Under the pieces are notes generated by a model. It saw only the letters and a program-made list of their open reading frames with translations, did not search any database and had not been told where the DNA came from. Positions 46,959 to 54,711 of a stretch of 64,000 nt of DNA are shown here, piece after piece (position 1 is the first letter of the stretch; every line of letters begins with the position of its first letter). The position numbers and the translations under genes are program-made. The stretch comes from Allosphingosinicella deserti (GTDB lineage Bacteria > Pseudomonadota > Alphaproteobacteria > Sphingomonadales > Sphingomonadaceae): the NCBI RefSeq assembly GCF_003012735.1, contig NZ_PXYI01000005.1, positions 62,001 to 126,000 on the forward strand, in the 5' to 3' direction.

Positions 46959-48745
46959 GGCGTCGGCGTCGGCGCGGGCGCCGGGGTCGGCTCGAGGAAC
47001 TTCTTGATCTCGTCAAGGAACTGCACCGGCGCCGGAACCGCGACCAGCCGCGCGCTGATCGCGCTGTTGCCGTTGACCGATTGCTCGAACTGGCGGCTGG
47101 TGCGGTAGTCGACGGCAACGCCGACCGCCAGGGTCACGTTGGGCTTGTCCTTGTTCGCCGTCGGGCCTGCCGGGGTGATCGCCGCGAGCGGCTTGGTGAT
47201 CGAAGCGCCGTCGGCGGCGGAGAGCTTGATGTCGTCCGTCGATAGGCTCAGCAGATCGATGGTCACCGCATCGTCGACGCTTGCAAGCAGCACGACCGCA
47301 CCGCGCCGTGTGGCGCGGGCCTTGTGGGTATCGCTGCTGTCGTTGATGCTCTTGGCAAGGTTGAACGCGAACGCTTCCGGCGTGCCGGCATCGAACTTGT
47401 CGTCGGCGGTGTTGACCGCATCCGGCTTGATATCGACCGGAGTCAGCGCGTCGCCGAGCTTGAGCTTTTGGCCGTCCACCGCCTGCGCCGCAAAGCTCTT
47501 CACGACGATTAAGCCGTTACCGGGAGTCCCGTCGGTCCGATCGGGGAGCGGCTTGGCCTGAAGCTGGGTGGTGTCGCTGTCGACGATCACGAACAGATCG
47601 CTGCTGCCGACCAGGGTGACTTCGACCCGGCGAAACTGAGCGTTGGCGACATTGTCCGGCGTGGTCTTCCACCGGGCCTCGCCGCCGCTGGTCACCGATT
47701 TGATCTGGCCGGCGGGAACGTCATAGGCCTTGAGCTGCGCGGCGACCGCGTCGGCGCGGCGCTGGCCAAGCTTCTTGTTGTAATCGTCGTCCTTGCGGGT
47801 GTCGCCGTAGCCGGTGACGTCGACATTCTGCGCGCCTTCCTTGATCAGCCTTGCAGTCAGCTTGAGCTCTTCGAGCGCGTCCTTCTTCAGCACCGAGCTG
47901 TCGGTGTCGAACAATGCGATGCCGAGCGCGCCCGGGGCGTCCGGCGCCGTCGAATCGCCGCCGGGATCGCGGGCGAGCCGCGCCTTGAAGCCGCCCAGCG
48001 TATTGATTTGGGCGACGACTTTGCGGGCGTAGAGCAATTTGTTCGCTTCGCTGCTCACCTCCGTCGTCTTGCCGGCCGCCAGCGTATAGCTGTCCTTCTG
48101 GTTCGGGGCCGGTGTCTCGACGATGCGGATGATGCCGGCGCTGCTCGCGCCGGTCGGCAGAAAGGCGACCGCGCCTGGAGTCAGGATCGGGTTCTTGGCG
48201 GTTGGCGGATCGAGCTCGGCCTTGGGGGCCTTGCGGGTGCTTGCGACGAGGGCGCGCTCGAACTTGCCGGTGGGCGCGCGCAGCTTGGCCGCGAGCGCCT
48301 CGCCGGCGGCATCGAGATCGGCGCCGGTGGCATCGATCTTGGTCCCGTCGACCGTCGCGCTGGCGGGGAGCTTCTTGAGCGTGATCTGCGCCTCGCGCGC
48401 ATTGGCGGGGCCGGTGCTGCGCGCGCCGAGGCCGAAATCGACCTTGGCGCCGATCCCGAACGCGCTCGCCTTGCCGACTTTCATCGTCAGCTGCATCGAG
48501 ACCGAGAGATCGGCATGCTGATAATGATAGAAAGGCGGCGAGAGGCCGAGCTGGAGCAGCGACTGGTTGTTGAGACCGGGGCGCGGCTCGGCATATTCGC
48601 CGACCTGCGCGATCGAGTTGATGTCGAGCGCCTTCTGCGCCTCGGCGATGCTGAGCCCCATCGCCTTGATGAAATCGGCGACGCTCGCATCGGCGAGGAT
48701 CTGCCCTGGAGTCATCGTTTCAATCGGGTTGGTATCATCCGCCAT
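46955..48745 (-). CDS. Gene C: module protein with OmpA-like domain
   Basis: A 596-residue product. The N-terminal module (about 21-90) is SVADFIKAMGLSIAEAQKALD followed by LLQLGLSPPFYHYQHADLSV. An OmpA/MotB-like domain lies at about 272-380: FDTDSSVLKKDALEEL, VTGYGDTRKDDDYNKKLGQRR and AQFRRVEVTLV. A second, unassigned domain follows (about 385-540), and the module tail closes the protein (FEQSVNGNSAISARLVAVP). The OmpA domain normally binds peptidoglycan, but there is no signal peptide. It overlaps gene B by 11 nt. Function unknown. Confidence 0.85.
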   Translation of the reverse strand: MADDTNPIETMTPGQILADASVADFIKAMGLSIAEAQKALDINSIAQVGEYAEPRPGLNNQSLLQLGLSPPFYHYQHADLSVSMQLTMKVGKASAFGIGAKVDFGLGARSTGPANAREAQITLKKLPASATVDGTKIDATGADLDAAGEALAAKLRAPTGKFERALVASTRKAPKAELDPPTAKNPILTPGAVAFLPTGASSAGIIRIVETPAPNQKDSYTLAAGKTTEVSSEANKLLYARKVVAQINTLGGFKARLARDPGGDSTAPDAPGALGIALFDTDSSVLKKDALEELKLTARLIKEGAQNVDVTGYGDTRKDDDYNKKLGQRRADAVAAQLKAYDVPAGQIKSVTSGGEARWKTTPDNVANAQFRRVEVTLVGSSDLFVIVDSDTTQLQAKPLPDRTDGTPGNGLIVVKSFAAQAVDGQKLKLGDALTPVDIKPDAVNTADDKFDAGTPEAFAFNLAKSINDSSDTHKARATRRGAVVLLASVDDAVTIDLLSLSTDDIKLSAADGASITKPLAAITPAGPTANKDKPNVTLAVGVAVDYRTSRQFEQSVNGNSAISARLVAVPAPVQFLDEIKKFLEPTPAPAPTPTP

Positions 48746-49328
48746 GGAAAATCTCCTTGTTCGGGACCGGGTTCGAGACCGAGCTCGGGACCGGCATGTC
48801 GATGGCCCGTACCGGGTCGACAGTCTCCTGACGCACCGTCCAGTAAGCGTGGCTGCGTTGCGCCTCGGCGAGGCGAGTCGTGCCGACGTCGAAGCCGCGC
48901 TTCATCCATTCGAGCAATTGCGCCGACAGCGGCTGCCCCTCGGGTCCGGCAAGCTCCACGACCTGCGCGAAGGTGCGGAGCGCGGCGGCACTGTCGCCCG
49001 ATTTGAGTTCGGCGACGCCGACCCGCTCGAGCAAGGCGGCGCGATCGCGGCGATGGAAGGGGGATTCGCCGGCGGTCTCGGCGGCCGCTGCCGCCTGGCC
49101 GGCGAGGTCGCGCAGCCCGGCATGATCGCCGAGATGCTCCAGGCTTTCGAGCACGCATTGCAGATAATGGCGGCCGAACAGCTGCGGTGCGCCGGCCGAA
49201 TGGGCGAGCTTCAGCGCTTCGCGATAGCGCTGCAGCGCCTCCTTGTGGCGGCCCTTGAGCGCGAGCAGCTTGCCCGCTTCGGCGATGCCGAGATGAAGCC
49301 GGTGACGATCGGGGGGCGCGTCGTTCAT
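48735..49328 (-). CDS. Gene B: helical-repeat (TPR-like) protein
   Basis: A 197-residue product; ATG 49328 overlaps the gene A stop by 4 nt. It is all-helical with TPR-like pairs: HLGIAEAGKLLALKGRHKEALQRYREALKLA, then YLQCVLESLEHLGDHAGLRDLAGQA and LLERVGVAELKSGDSAAALRTFAQV. No signal peptide. TPRs usually organise complexes, so a scaffold or chaperone for the other products is plausible. The frame runs on upstream, but that part duplicates gene A out of frame and is not used. Confidence 0.75.
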   Translation of the reverse strand: MNDAPPDRHRLHLGIAEAGKLLALKGRHKEALQRYREALKLAHSAGAPQLFGRHYLQCVLESLEHLGDHAGLRDLAGQAAAAAETAGESPFHRRDRAALLERVGVAELKSGDSAAALRTFAQVVELAGPEGQPLSAQLLEWMKRGFDVGTTRLAEAQRSHAYWTVRQETVDPVRAIDMPVPSSVSNPVPNKEIFHGG

Positions 49329-50500
49329 GCCCAGTCCCCTGCTGCAAACTCTCCCGCCGGGAATTGGCTGACGTCGGCACCGGCAGCTTCCAGCCGATGC
49401 CGCGCCAGCCGTGCACGCGGCGCGACCAGCGGCGGCAGACGCAGCGGCAAGGCGGCCGCGTCGACGCCGAGGATTTCGAGCGCCTCGGGCGGCGCGGTAT
49501 CGACGACCAGCACCTGCCGGGCGAAATTCGCGAGCCGCGCGGTGACGGTCATGCCATGCGCCGCATAATCGAGCAGCCGCGCCTCGACCCCCTCGTGCGG
49601 AATGCCGTCCTCCACGGCGACCGGCAGCAACTCCGCCAGATCGGCGAACGCTTCGGCGGGAATTCCGGCAAGCGCCTCCAGCGCCTGCGCCGTGGCCGCG
49701 TTCGAATCCGAGACGTCGGTCAGCACCATCTCGAAGCGGAGGAAAGCCTGATTGACCAGCCGCACGCCGGGAACACCGGCGAAGCGGCGCCACAAGCGGT
49801 TGGCGTCGGAATGGGTAAGGCCGAGCGCGACCAGGCCGTCGCCTGCCGCGGCCGATGGGGCATCCAGCACGGCCTCGACGGCGGCGCGGTCGGCCGGCGC
49901 GAGATCGCCGGCGAACAAGGCGTAACGCGACTCCGTCGGATCGGCCGTCGACAGGATCAGCGCGCCGGCCGGCAGCCGTCGTTCCAGCGCATCGATGGTG
50001 GCACGACTGACATTGCCGAGGATGATCCCCGGCGGTGTCGTCAGCAGGTCGAGCGCATCGTCCGTGGGAATGGCAAGAAACTCGGCGATGACAGCGGTCG
50101 CAGCGTCGACCAGCGCCGGATCGTCGATCTCCGCGGCGAGATCGAGCGTCGGTGTGGGTGCGATCGGATCGCCCTGCGGCACGATGTCGAGGCTGAGCCC
50201 GAGATCGGTGAGGCAGGAGACGAGCTTGCGCGCGAGCTGCGGCTCGAGGCCGGCGACCAGCCGTGCCGGGGCCCGGTAGACGGCAGCCACCACGGCTTCG
50301 ATCGGGAGCCCGAACAGCTCCGCCATGATCGACGCCGCCCGCGGCACGGCGCTGCCGACGTCGCGGATGACGATGTCGACACGCTCCGGCGCGGTTTCGT
50401 CCGCAAGTGCCTCGGCACTCTCCGCGCCATGTCCTGCGTACTCGGCGGCGGCGCGTGCGTCCACGTCCGACAACTCGGTGCTGAATTCTGTCCAGTTCAT
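49325..50500 (-). CDS. Gene A: tandem L7/L12-CTD-like repeat protein
   Basis: A 391-residue product, first gene of the operon, preceded by GCGGGGATCTGA. It seems to hold five degenerate copies of a 60-70-residue unit resembling the ribosomal L7/L12 C-terminal (ClpS-like) fold: about 41-107, 118-185, 192-254, 256-324 and 328-380. The pattern per unit is strand, helix, 'AP-hh-xG' turn, helix, then a small-residue strand. Copies 1 (VDIVIRDVGSAVPRAASIMA, RAPARLVAGLEPQLARKLV) and 4 (FEMVLTDVSDSNAATAQAL) are clearest. The function and the fold call are inference from pattern only. Confidence 0.72.
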   Translation of the reverse strand: MNWTEFSTELSDVDARAAAEYAGHGAESAEALADETAPERVDIVIRDVGSAVPRAASIMAELFGLPIEAVVAAVYRAPARLVAGLEPQLARKLVSCLTDLGLSLDIVPQGDPIAPTPTLDLAAEIDDPALVDAATAVIAEFLAIPTDDALDLLTTPPGIILGNVSRATIDALERRLPAGALILSTADPTESRYALFAGDLAPADRAAVEAVLDAPSAAAGDGLVALGLTHSDANRLWRRFAGVPGVRLVNQAFLRFEMVLTDVSDSNAATAQALEALAGIPAEAFADLAELLPVAVEDGIPHEGVEARLLDYAAHGMTVTARLANFARQVLVVDTAPPEALEILGVDAAALPLRLPPLVAPRARLARHRLEAAGADVSQFPAGEFAAGDWA

Positions 50501-50905
50501 TCAGATCCCCGCCCATTATCGCTACGACCTTGCGTCCCTTTCATTCCCCCGAATGATTGGAAGGTGCGTAGACTGAGTTCGATTCGCATGGCGGTGAGTT
50601 GCTAACTATTCGGCAAGCCGAACAATGATCGGCAAGTCATTGCTAATGCGAATCGTGTATCCACCTCTTGACTAACATTCATATGCGAGTCGCAACACGC
50701 AAAAAAGGTCCGGATTGGTGTGAATGCGCAATTCTGGTCTATTCGGATATTTGATGATAATAACTGCATGTTTTTGCAGCAGATGTGGTTTTGTATTGCC
50801 TGTGCCGCGGCAGTCGCGAAGCGGCCAAGTGCTTGGATTGCCCTTGCGCAGATCTGCATCGGATAATCCGGCATGATCGAAGCCGGGGTGGGTAGCGCGT
50901 TTCCG
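50501..50905. promoter_or_regulatory. AT-richer leader region upstream of the ten-gene operon
   Basis: About 400 bp, clearly richer in A/T than the rest of the window, between gene A (transcribed away on the minus strand) and a LysR gene on the same strand. It contains inverted repeats: TTCGGC-AA-GCCGAA near 50609-50623, GATTCGCAT (50581-50589) with ATGCGAATC (50646-50654), and CTGCA-TGTTTT-TGCAG near 50760-50780. It should carry the operon promoter and operators. A 90-codon open stretch on the minus strand (50602-50874) has no ribosome site and is not called. Confidence 0.55.
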
Positions 50906-51841
50906 TCAGTCGCTCGCCACGGGATCTTCAGGGCTCGCCGTCGGCTGCGCCTTGACGAAGTCGATGAATGCGCGGAGCGGCGGCGGCACCAGACGGCGGC
51001 CGGAGTAATAAAGGAATGGTCCGGAAAAGGGCTGCCACCAGTCCTTTAGCACCGGCTCCAGCGTCCCGTCGTCGAACCGGGGGCGAAGCCAGTCCTCGAA
51101 CAGATGGACGATGCCGGCACCGGCCGCCGCCATGTCGACGACGAGGTCGGTAGCGGCACCGACCTGGACGATCACCCGGCCCTGCGGCTCGACCCGCACG
51201 ATCTCGCCGGCACGCTCGAACTCCCACGGGCTGGTCAGCGCACCGCTGGCGAAGCGGCCGCGCAGGCAGGCATGGCCGAGCAGGTCGCGCGGATGTTGGG
51301 GCCGGCCGTGCCGCGCGAGATAGCTGGGCGCCGCGGCAGTCGCGAAGCGCTGGATCCTCGGGCCTATCGGCACCGCGATCATGTCCTGCTCCAGCCGTTC
51401 GTCGTAGCGGATGCCGGCGTCGCAGCCGGAGGCGAGCACGTCGACGAAAGAGTCGTCGGCGATGATCTCCAGTTGAATGCCGGGATGGGCAGCGAGAAAA
51501 TCGGGCAGGATGGCGGGCAGCACGAGCCGCGCCGCGCTGACCGGAACGTTGAGGCGAAGGGTGCCGGTGGGTGCGTCGCGCAGGTCGTTCACGACGTCGA
51601 GCGCCGCCTGCACTTCGCCAAGGGCCGGGGCCAATCGCTCTATCAACCGACCCCCCGCTTCGGTCGGCGTGACGCTGCGGGTGGTGCGGTGGAGCAGTCG
51701 GACGCCGAGACGAGTTTCCAACCTGCGCACTGCCTCGCTGAGCGCCGACGCGCTGCTGCCGCTGCTGCGCGCGGCCTCGCGGAACCCGCGCGACTGCGCC
51801 ACCGCCAGAAACGCGTTCAGGTCACCGAGGTCCGGTTTCAT
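50906..51841 (-). CDS. LysR family transcriptional regulator
   Basis: A 311-residue regulator; ATG 51841 (MKPDLGDLNAFLAVAQSRG). HTH: GFREAARSSGSSASALSEAVRRLETRLGVRLLHRTTRSVTP. Effector domain: TLRLNVPVSAARLVLPAIL and FVDVLASGCDAGIRYD. It is divergent from an aldo/keto reductase gene, with a strong palindrome between them, so it probably controls that gene. It could also act on the ten-gene operon, whose leader begins right after its stop; this is inference. Confidence 0.93.
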   Translation of the reverse strand: MKPDLGDLNAFLAVAQSRGFREAARSSGSSASALSEAVRRLETRLGVRLLHRTTRSVTPTEAGGRLIERLAPALGEVQAALDVVNDLRDAPTGTLRLNVPVSAARLVLPAILPDFLAAHPGIQLEIIADDSFVDVLASGCDAGIRYDERLEQDMIAVPIGPRIQRFATAAAPSYLARHGRPQHPRDLLGHACLRGRFASGALTSPWEFERAGEIVRVEPQGRVIVQVGAATDLVVDMAAAGAGIVHLFEDWLRPRFDDGTLEPVLKDWWQPFSGPFLYYSGRRLVPPPLRAFIDFVKAQPTASPEDPVASD

Positions 51842-51852
51842 TGTTCGTCTTT

Positions 51853-51869
51853 CCGCACGGCCCGTGCGG
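51853..51869. promoter_or_regulatory. Perfect palindrome between LysR and aldo/keto reductase genes
   Basis: CCGCACGG-C-CCGTGCGG: 8-nt perfect arms with a one-base centre, in the divergent region. It lies about 12 nt before the LysR start and 64 nt before the reductase ATG, a plausible operator for either direction. It could also be a short REP-like palindrome. Confidence 0.5.
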
Positions 51870-51932
51870 ATCATGCCGGATTATCGATGCAGTCGGCAAC
51901 CTCTACCTGTTCTCCAAGCCAAGGAGACGACC

Positions 51933-52811
51933 ATGAATATCGATCAGGCAGGAACGTTCACGCTCGGCAGCCGCACGGTGAAGCGGCTCGGTTATGGCGC
52001 CATGCAGCTCGCCGGGCCCGGCGTCTTCGGGCCGCCGCGCGACCGCGATGCCGCTCTCTCGGTGCTGCGTTCAGCCGTCGACGCAGGCGTCGACCATATC
52101 GACACCAGCGATTTCTACGGCCCGCACGTTACCAACCAGCTGATTCGTGAGGCGCTCGCGCCCTATCCGGACACTCTCACCATCGTCACCAAGATCGGCG
52201 CACGTCGCGGCGAGGATGCGTCCTGGCTCCCGGCCTACGCTGCCGACGAACTGGCCCGGGCCGTGGACGACAACCGCCGCAATCTCGGCGTTGATGTGCT
52301 GGAGGTCGTCAATCTGCGCATCATGTTCGATGCCCATGGTCCGGCCGAAGGTTCGATCGCCGCACCGCTCGAGGCGCTCGCCGGTCTTCAGCAGCAGGGC
52401 CTGGTCCGCCACATCGGCCTCAGCAACGTCACTCCGGCGCAGGTGGCGGAAGGACGGGCGATCGCCGACATCGTCTGCGTTCAGAACCAGTATAATCTCG
52501 CGCACCGGCAGGACGATGCGCTGATCGACGCGCTTGCCGCGGACGGAATTGCCTACGTCCCCTTCTTCCCGCTCGGCGGCTTCAGTCCGTTGCAATCCTC
52601 AGCCCTCTCCGACGTCGCCGCGGCGCTCGGCGCGACCCCGATGCAGGTCGCACTCGCCTGGCTGCTGCAGCGGTCGCCCAACATCCTGCTCATCCCCGGC
52701 ACCTCTTCGACCGCGCACCTGCAGGAGAATCTGGCGGCAGCGACGCTGGTCCTCCCGGACGACTCGATCGCAGCCCTGGATGGCATCGCCGCCCAGGGCG
52801 GAGTCGCGTAG
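51933..52811 (+). CDS. Aldo/keto reductase
   Basis: A 292-residue NAD(P)H-dependent reductase; ATG 51933 follows AAGGAG. The (beta/alpha)8 barrel signatures are VDHIDTSDFYGPHVTNQLI (catalytic Asp and Tyr), IVTKIGARRG (Lys), QQQGLVRHIGLSNV and IPGTSSTAHLQENL (cofactor loop). Substrate unknown; it resembles the YdbC/oxidoreductase group. It is divergent from the LysR gene that probably controls it. Confidence 0.93.
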   Translation: MNIDQAGTFTLGSRTVKRLGYGAMQLAGPGVFGPPRDRDAALSVLRSAVDAGVDHIDTSDFYGPHVTNQLIREALAPYPDTLTIVTKIGARRGEDASWLPAYAADELARAVDDNRRNLGVDVLEVVNLRIMFDAHGPAEGSIAAPLEALAGLQQQGLVRHIGLSNVTPAQVAEGRAIADIVCVQNQYNLAHRQDDALIDALAADGIAYVPFFPLGGFSPLQSSALSDVAAALGATPMQVALAWLLQRSPNILLIPGTSSTAHLQENLAAATLVLPDDSIAALDGIAAQGGVA

Positions 52812-52820
52812 GCGGCAGGC

Positions 52821-53537
52821 TCAGGGCGTGATCTCGAGTCCATCCCAGGCTATGATCCGCCCACTGTCGGCCGGGGTCAGCCGGCCGACGACATCGAGCA
52901 GATGGGCCGCGGATGTTTCCGGCGCGAAGAGACGCTCGGCCGCCACGCCGCTCTGAAAGGGTGCGCTGAGCGGGGTGGCGACCGTGCCCGGATGAAGCGC
53001 GACGCAGATCTGATCCGGCCTGGTTCGGGCGAGTTCGACGGAGAGGGTCCGCACGATCATGTTGAGGGCCGCCTTCGATGCCCGGTAACCGTGCCAGCCG
53101 CCCAGGCGATTGTCGCCGATGCTGCCGACCCGGGCGGACAGGACGGCGAACACGGCGCGCCGATCCCTGGGCAACAGCGGCAGGAAGTGCTTGGCGACGA
53201 GCGCGGGGCCGGTCGCGTTGACCGCGAAATAGCGCTCGAACGATGCGGCGCTCAGCTGGCGTACGCTCTTCTCGGGCGTCACGCCCTCGGCGTGAAGAAT
53301 GCCTGTGGCGACCAGCACAAGATCCACAGGGGCCGCGGTGCCGATGCCGGCGGCCGCCGCCGCAATGCTGGCTTCGTCCTCGATGTCGATCGTGCCGGAT
53401 TGCAATCGCGCATCCGGCACGATTCCCCGCCGCGAAAGCCCATGCACGCGCGCTCCCCGGTCGGCGAGCAAAGTCGCGAGCGCGGCACCGATGCCGCCGG
53501 ATGCCCCTATCACGACCGCCTGTTCGATGGACGACAT
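52821..53537 (-). CDS. SDR family oxidoreductase
   Basis: A 238-residue short-chain dehydrogenase, ATG 53537 after AGGAACAGG. Signatures: VIGASGGIGAALATLLADRG (cofactor loop), NATGP, Ser in AVLSARVGSIG and the catalytic YRASKAALN (Tyr, Lys). It is of the C-factor/short carbonyl-reductase type; substrate unknown. It is convergent with the aldo/keto reductase, only 9 nt apart. Confidence 0.9.
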   Translation of the reverse strand: MSSIEQAVVIGASGGIGAALATLLADRGARVHGLSRRGIVPDARLQSGTIDIEDEASIAAAAAGIGTAAPVDLVLVATGILHAEGVTPEKSVRQLSAASFERYFAVNATGPALVAKHFLPLLPRDRRAVFAVLSARVGSIGDNRLGGWHGYRASKAALNMIVRTLSVELARTRPDQICVALHPGTVATPLSAPFQSGVAAERLFAPETSAAHLLDVVGRLTPADSGRIIAWDGLEITP

Positions 53538-53822
53538 CACCTGTTCCTCTCCGGTCCGGCGTACGGCTAGGGCTGGGTTGCCGCGAAGCCCGGATCACCG
53601 GCGGGATAGGCGAGTGCCGAGCGGCCCGCCAGAACGGACGTGCACGAACCGACGTTTGACCTGCTGGTAACCCTTAGCGCGCGCCCGTGCGGATTACCCA
53701 GCGGCAACGATATGCCGAGTTCGCTGACACGAATCCGGCATGAACTGCTGAGCCTCAATGGGTGGAACTCGCCGTATCGTCACGCGGGATTCTCCCGGGG
53801 CGTAACGATGGGAGGGGAGTGG

Positions 53823-54170
53823 ATGCGAGACTGTCGAGCGGCGCTCCTGATCTTCGAATCGGTAATGTTGTCAGTCGCAATGCCCGCTTTGGCGCAGGCC
53901 GACTTCAGCGGTGCCGGTGCAACTCTTGGGCTCGAATGCGCCGGTAAGAGCGCGACGATCGAAGGCGCGAGCAATACCGTCGCTATCACCGGAGCGTTGC
54001 GCAAGCCTGCATGTGGTCGGCGCGGGCAATCGCATCACGATGGATCCCGCCGCAGGCGCCCGATCCGGATCGAGGGCGCCGACAACGAGATACGCTGGCG
54101 CGCACCCGGCGAAGCCAAGCCGCGCGTGACCATCGCAGGGGCCGGCAATCGCCTCTCTCGCCTGCGCTGA
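53823..54170 (+). CDS. DUF3060-type exported beta-repeat protein carrying two compensating frameshifts
   Basis: A 115-residue open frame from ATG 53823 (after GGAGGGGAG) with a signal peptide (LLIFESVMLSVAMPALAQA). The start of the mature part (LECAGKSATIEGASNTVAITG) and the end (PIRIEGADNEIRW, VTIAGAGNRLSRLR) fit the DUF3060 repeat, GxxNxVxxxG. Between about 54006 and 54062 the natural repeat (LHVVGAGNRITMDPAAGA) lies in the +1 frame, so the called frame reads unlike the family there. One extra base near 54006 and one missing near 54062 would restore it. Either real mutations or sequencing errors; reading frame overall is preserved. Confidence 0.65.
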   Translation: MRDCRAALLIFESVMLSVAMPALAQADFSGAGATLGLECAGKSATIEGASNTVAITGALRKPACGRRGQSHHDGSRRRRPIRIEGADNEIRWRAPGEAKPRVTIAGAGNRLSRLR

Positions 54171-54191
54171 GCAGGCGCGGACGAGCACGCT

Positions 54192-54650
54192 CTAGAAGCA
54201 GTCGCCCCAGGTCGGGACCCCGTCACGCGCGAGGAGCTGCCGCGTGTCCGCGCGAAGGCGCTCCGCACCGCTCTCGGCAAATCGCCGATAGACGGCGGGC
54301 AGCTCGCCTTCGCACAGCGATGCCTCCGGCGCTCCCAGATAGGATTGTTCACGCTTGGAGCGCACGATGCCGTCGGCGCCGAGCGCCGAATTGCGCAGAA
54401 CATAGGCGTCGATCTGCGCCACCGCTTGTGCGAGTTCGGTCTGGAACGCGGTATCCTCGCCGGGCAGACAGCGCCTGCCGACCTCGGCCATCGTGCTGAG
54501 GATCGCCATCGAGCAGAAGACACCCTCGCCTGCGGGTGGCTGGCTGCGCTGCGCCGGCCGGTCCTGCGCCGGATCGGCGGGACGCGCCGCGGTGCCGGCA
54601 ACGGCAAGGACAAGTCCGGTTGCGCCGAGAAGAAGGTGAAAGCGGGGCAC
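54192..54650 (-). CDS. Exported protein of unknown function with Cys residues
   Basis: A 152-residue product starting at GTG 54650 (VPRFHLLLGATGLVLAVAGT) with AGGA upstream and a signal peptide. Four Cys (FCSM, RRCLPG, LCEGE, WGDCF) suggest two disulfides in the periplasm. A helical core includes FQTELAQAVAQIDAYVLRN. Family not recognised. It is convergent with the DUF3060 gene. Confidence 0.6.
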   Translation of the reverse strand: MPRFHLLLGATGLVLAVAGTAARPADPAQDRPAQRSQPPAGEGVFCSMAILSTMAEVGRRCLPGEDTAFQTELAQAVAQIDAYVLRNSALGADGIVRSKREQSYLGAPEASLCEGELPAVYRRFAESGAERLRADTRQLLARDGVPTWGDCF

Positions 54651-54711
54651 ATCACCATCCTGCCCGCTTGCACTGCGGCGGGCAAGGTCGCTCCAGCCCG
54701 GGCCGGCCGGT

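Noticed and set aside
50602-50874. A 90-codon open stretch on the minus strand in the AT-rich leader
   Set aside because: No ribosome site, unusual composition and no recognisable domain; it is more likely a non-coding leader.
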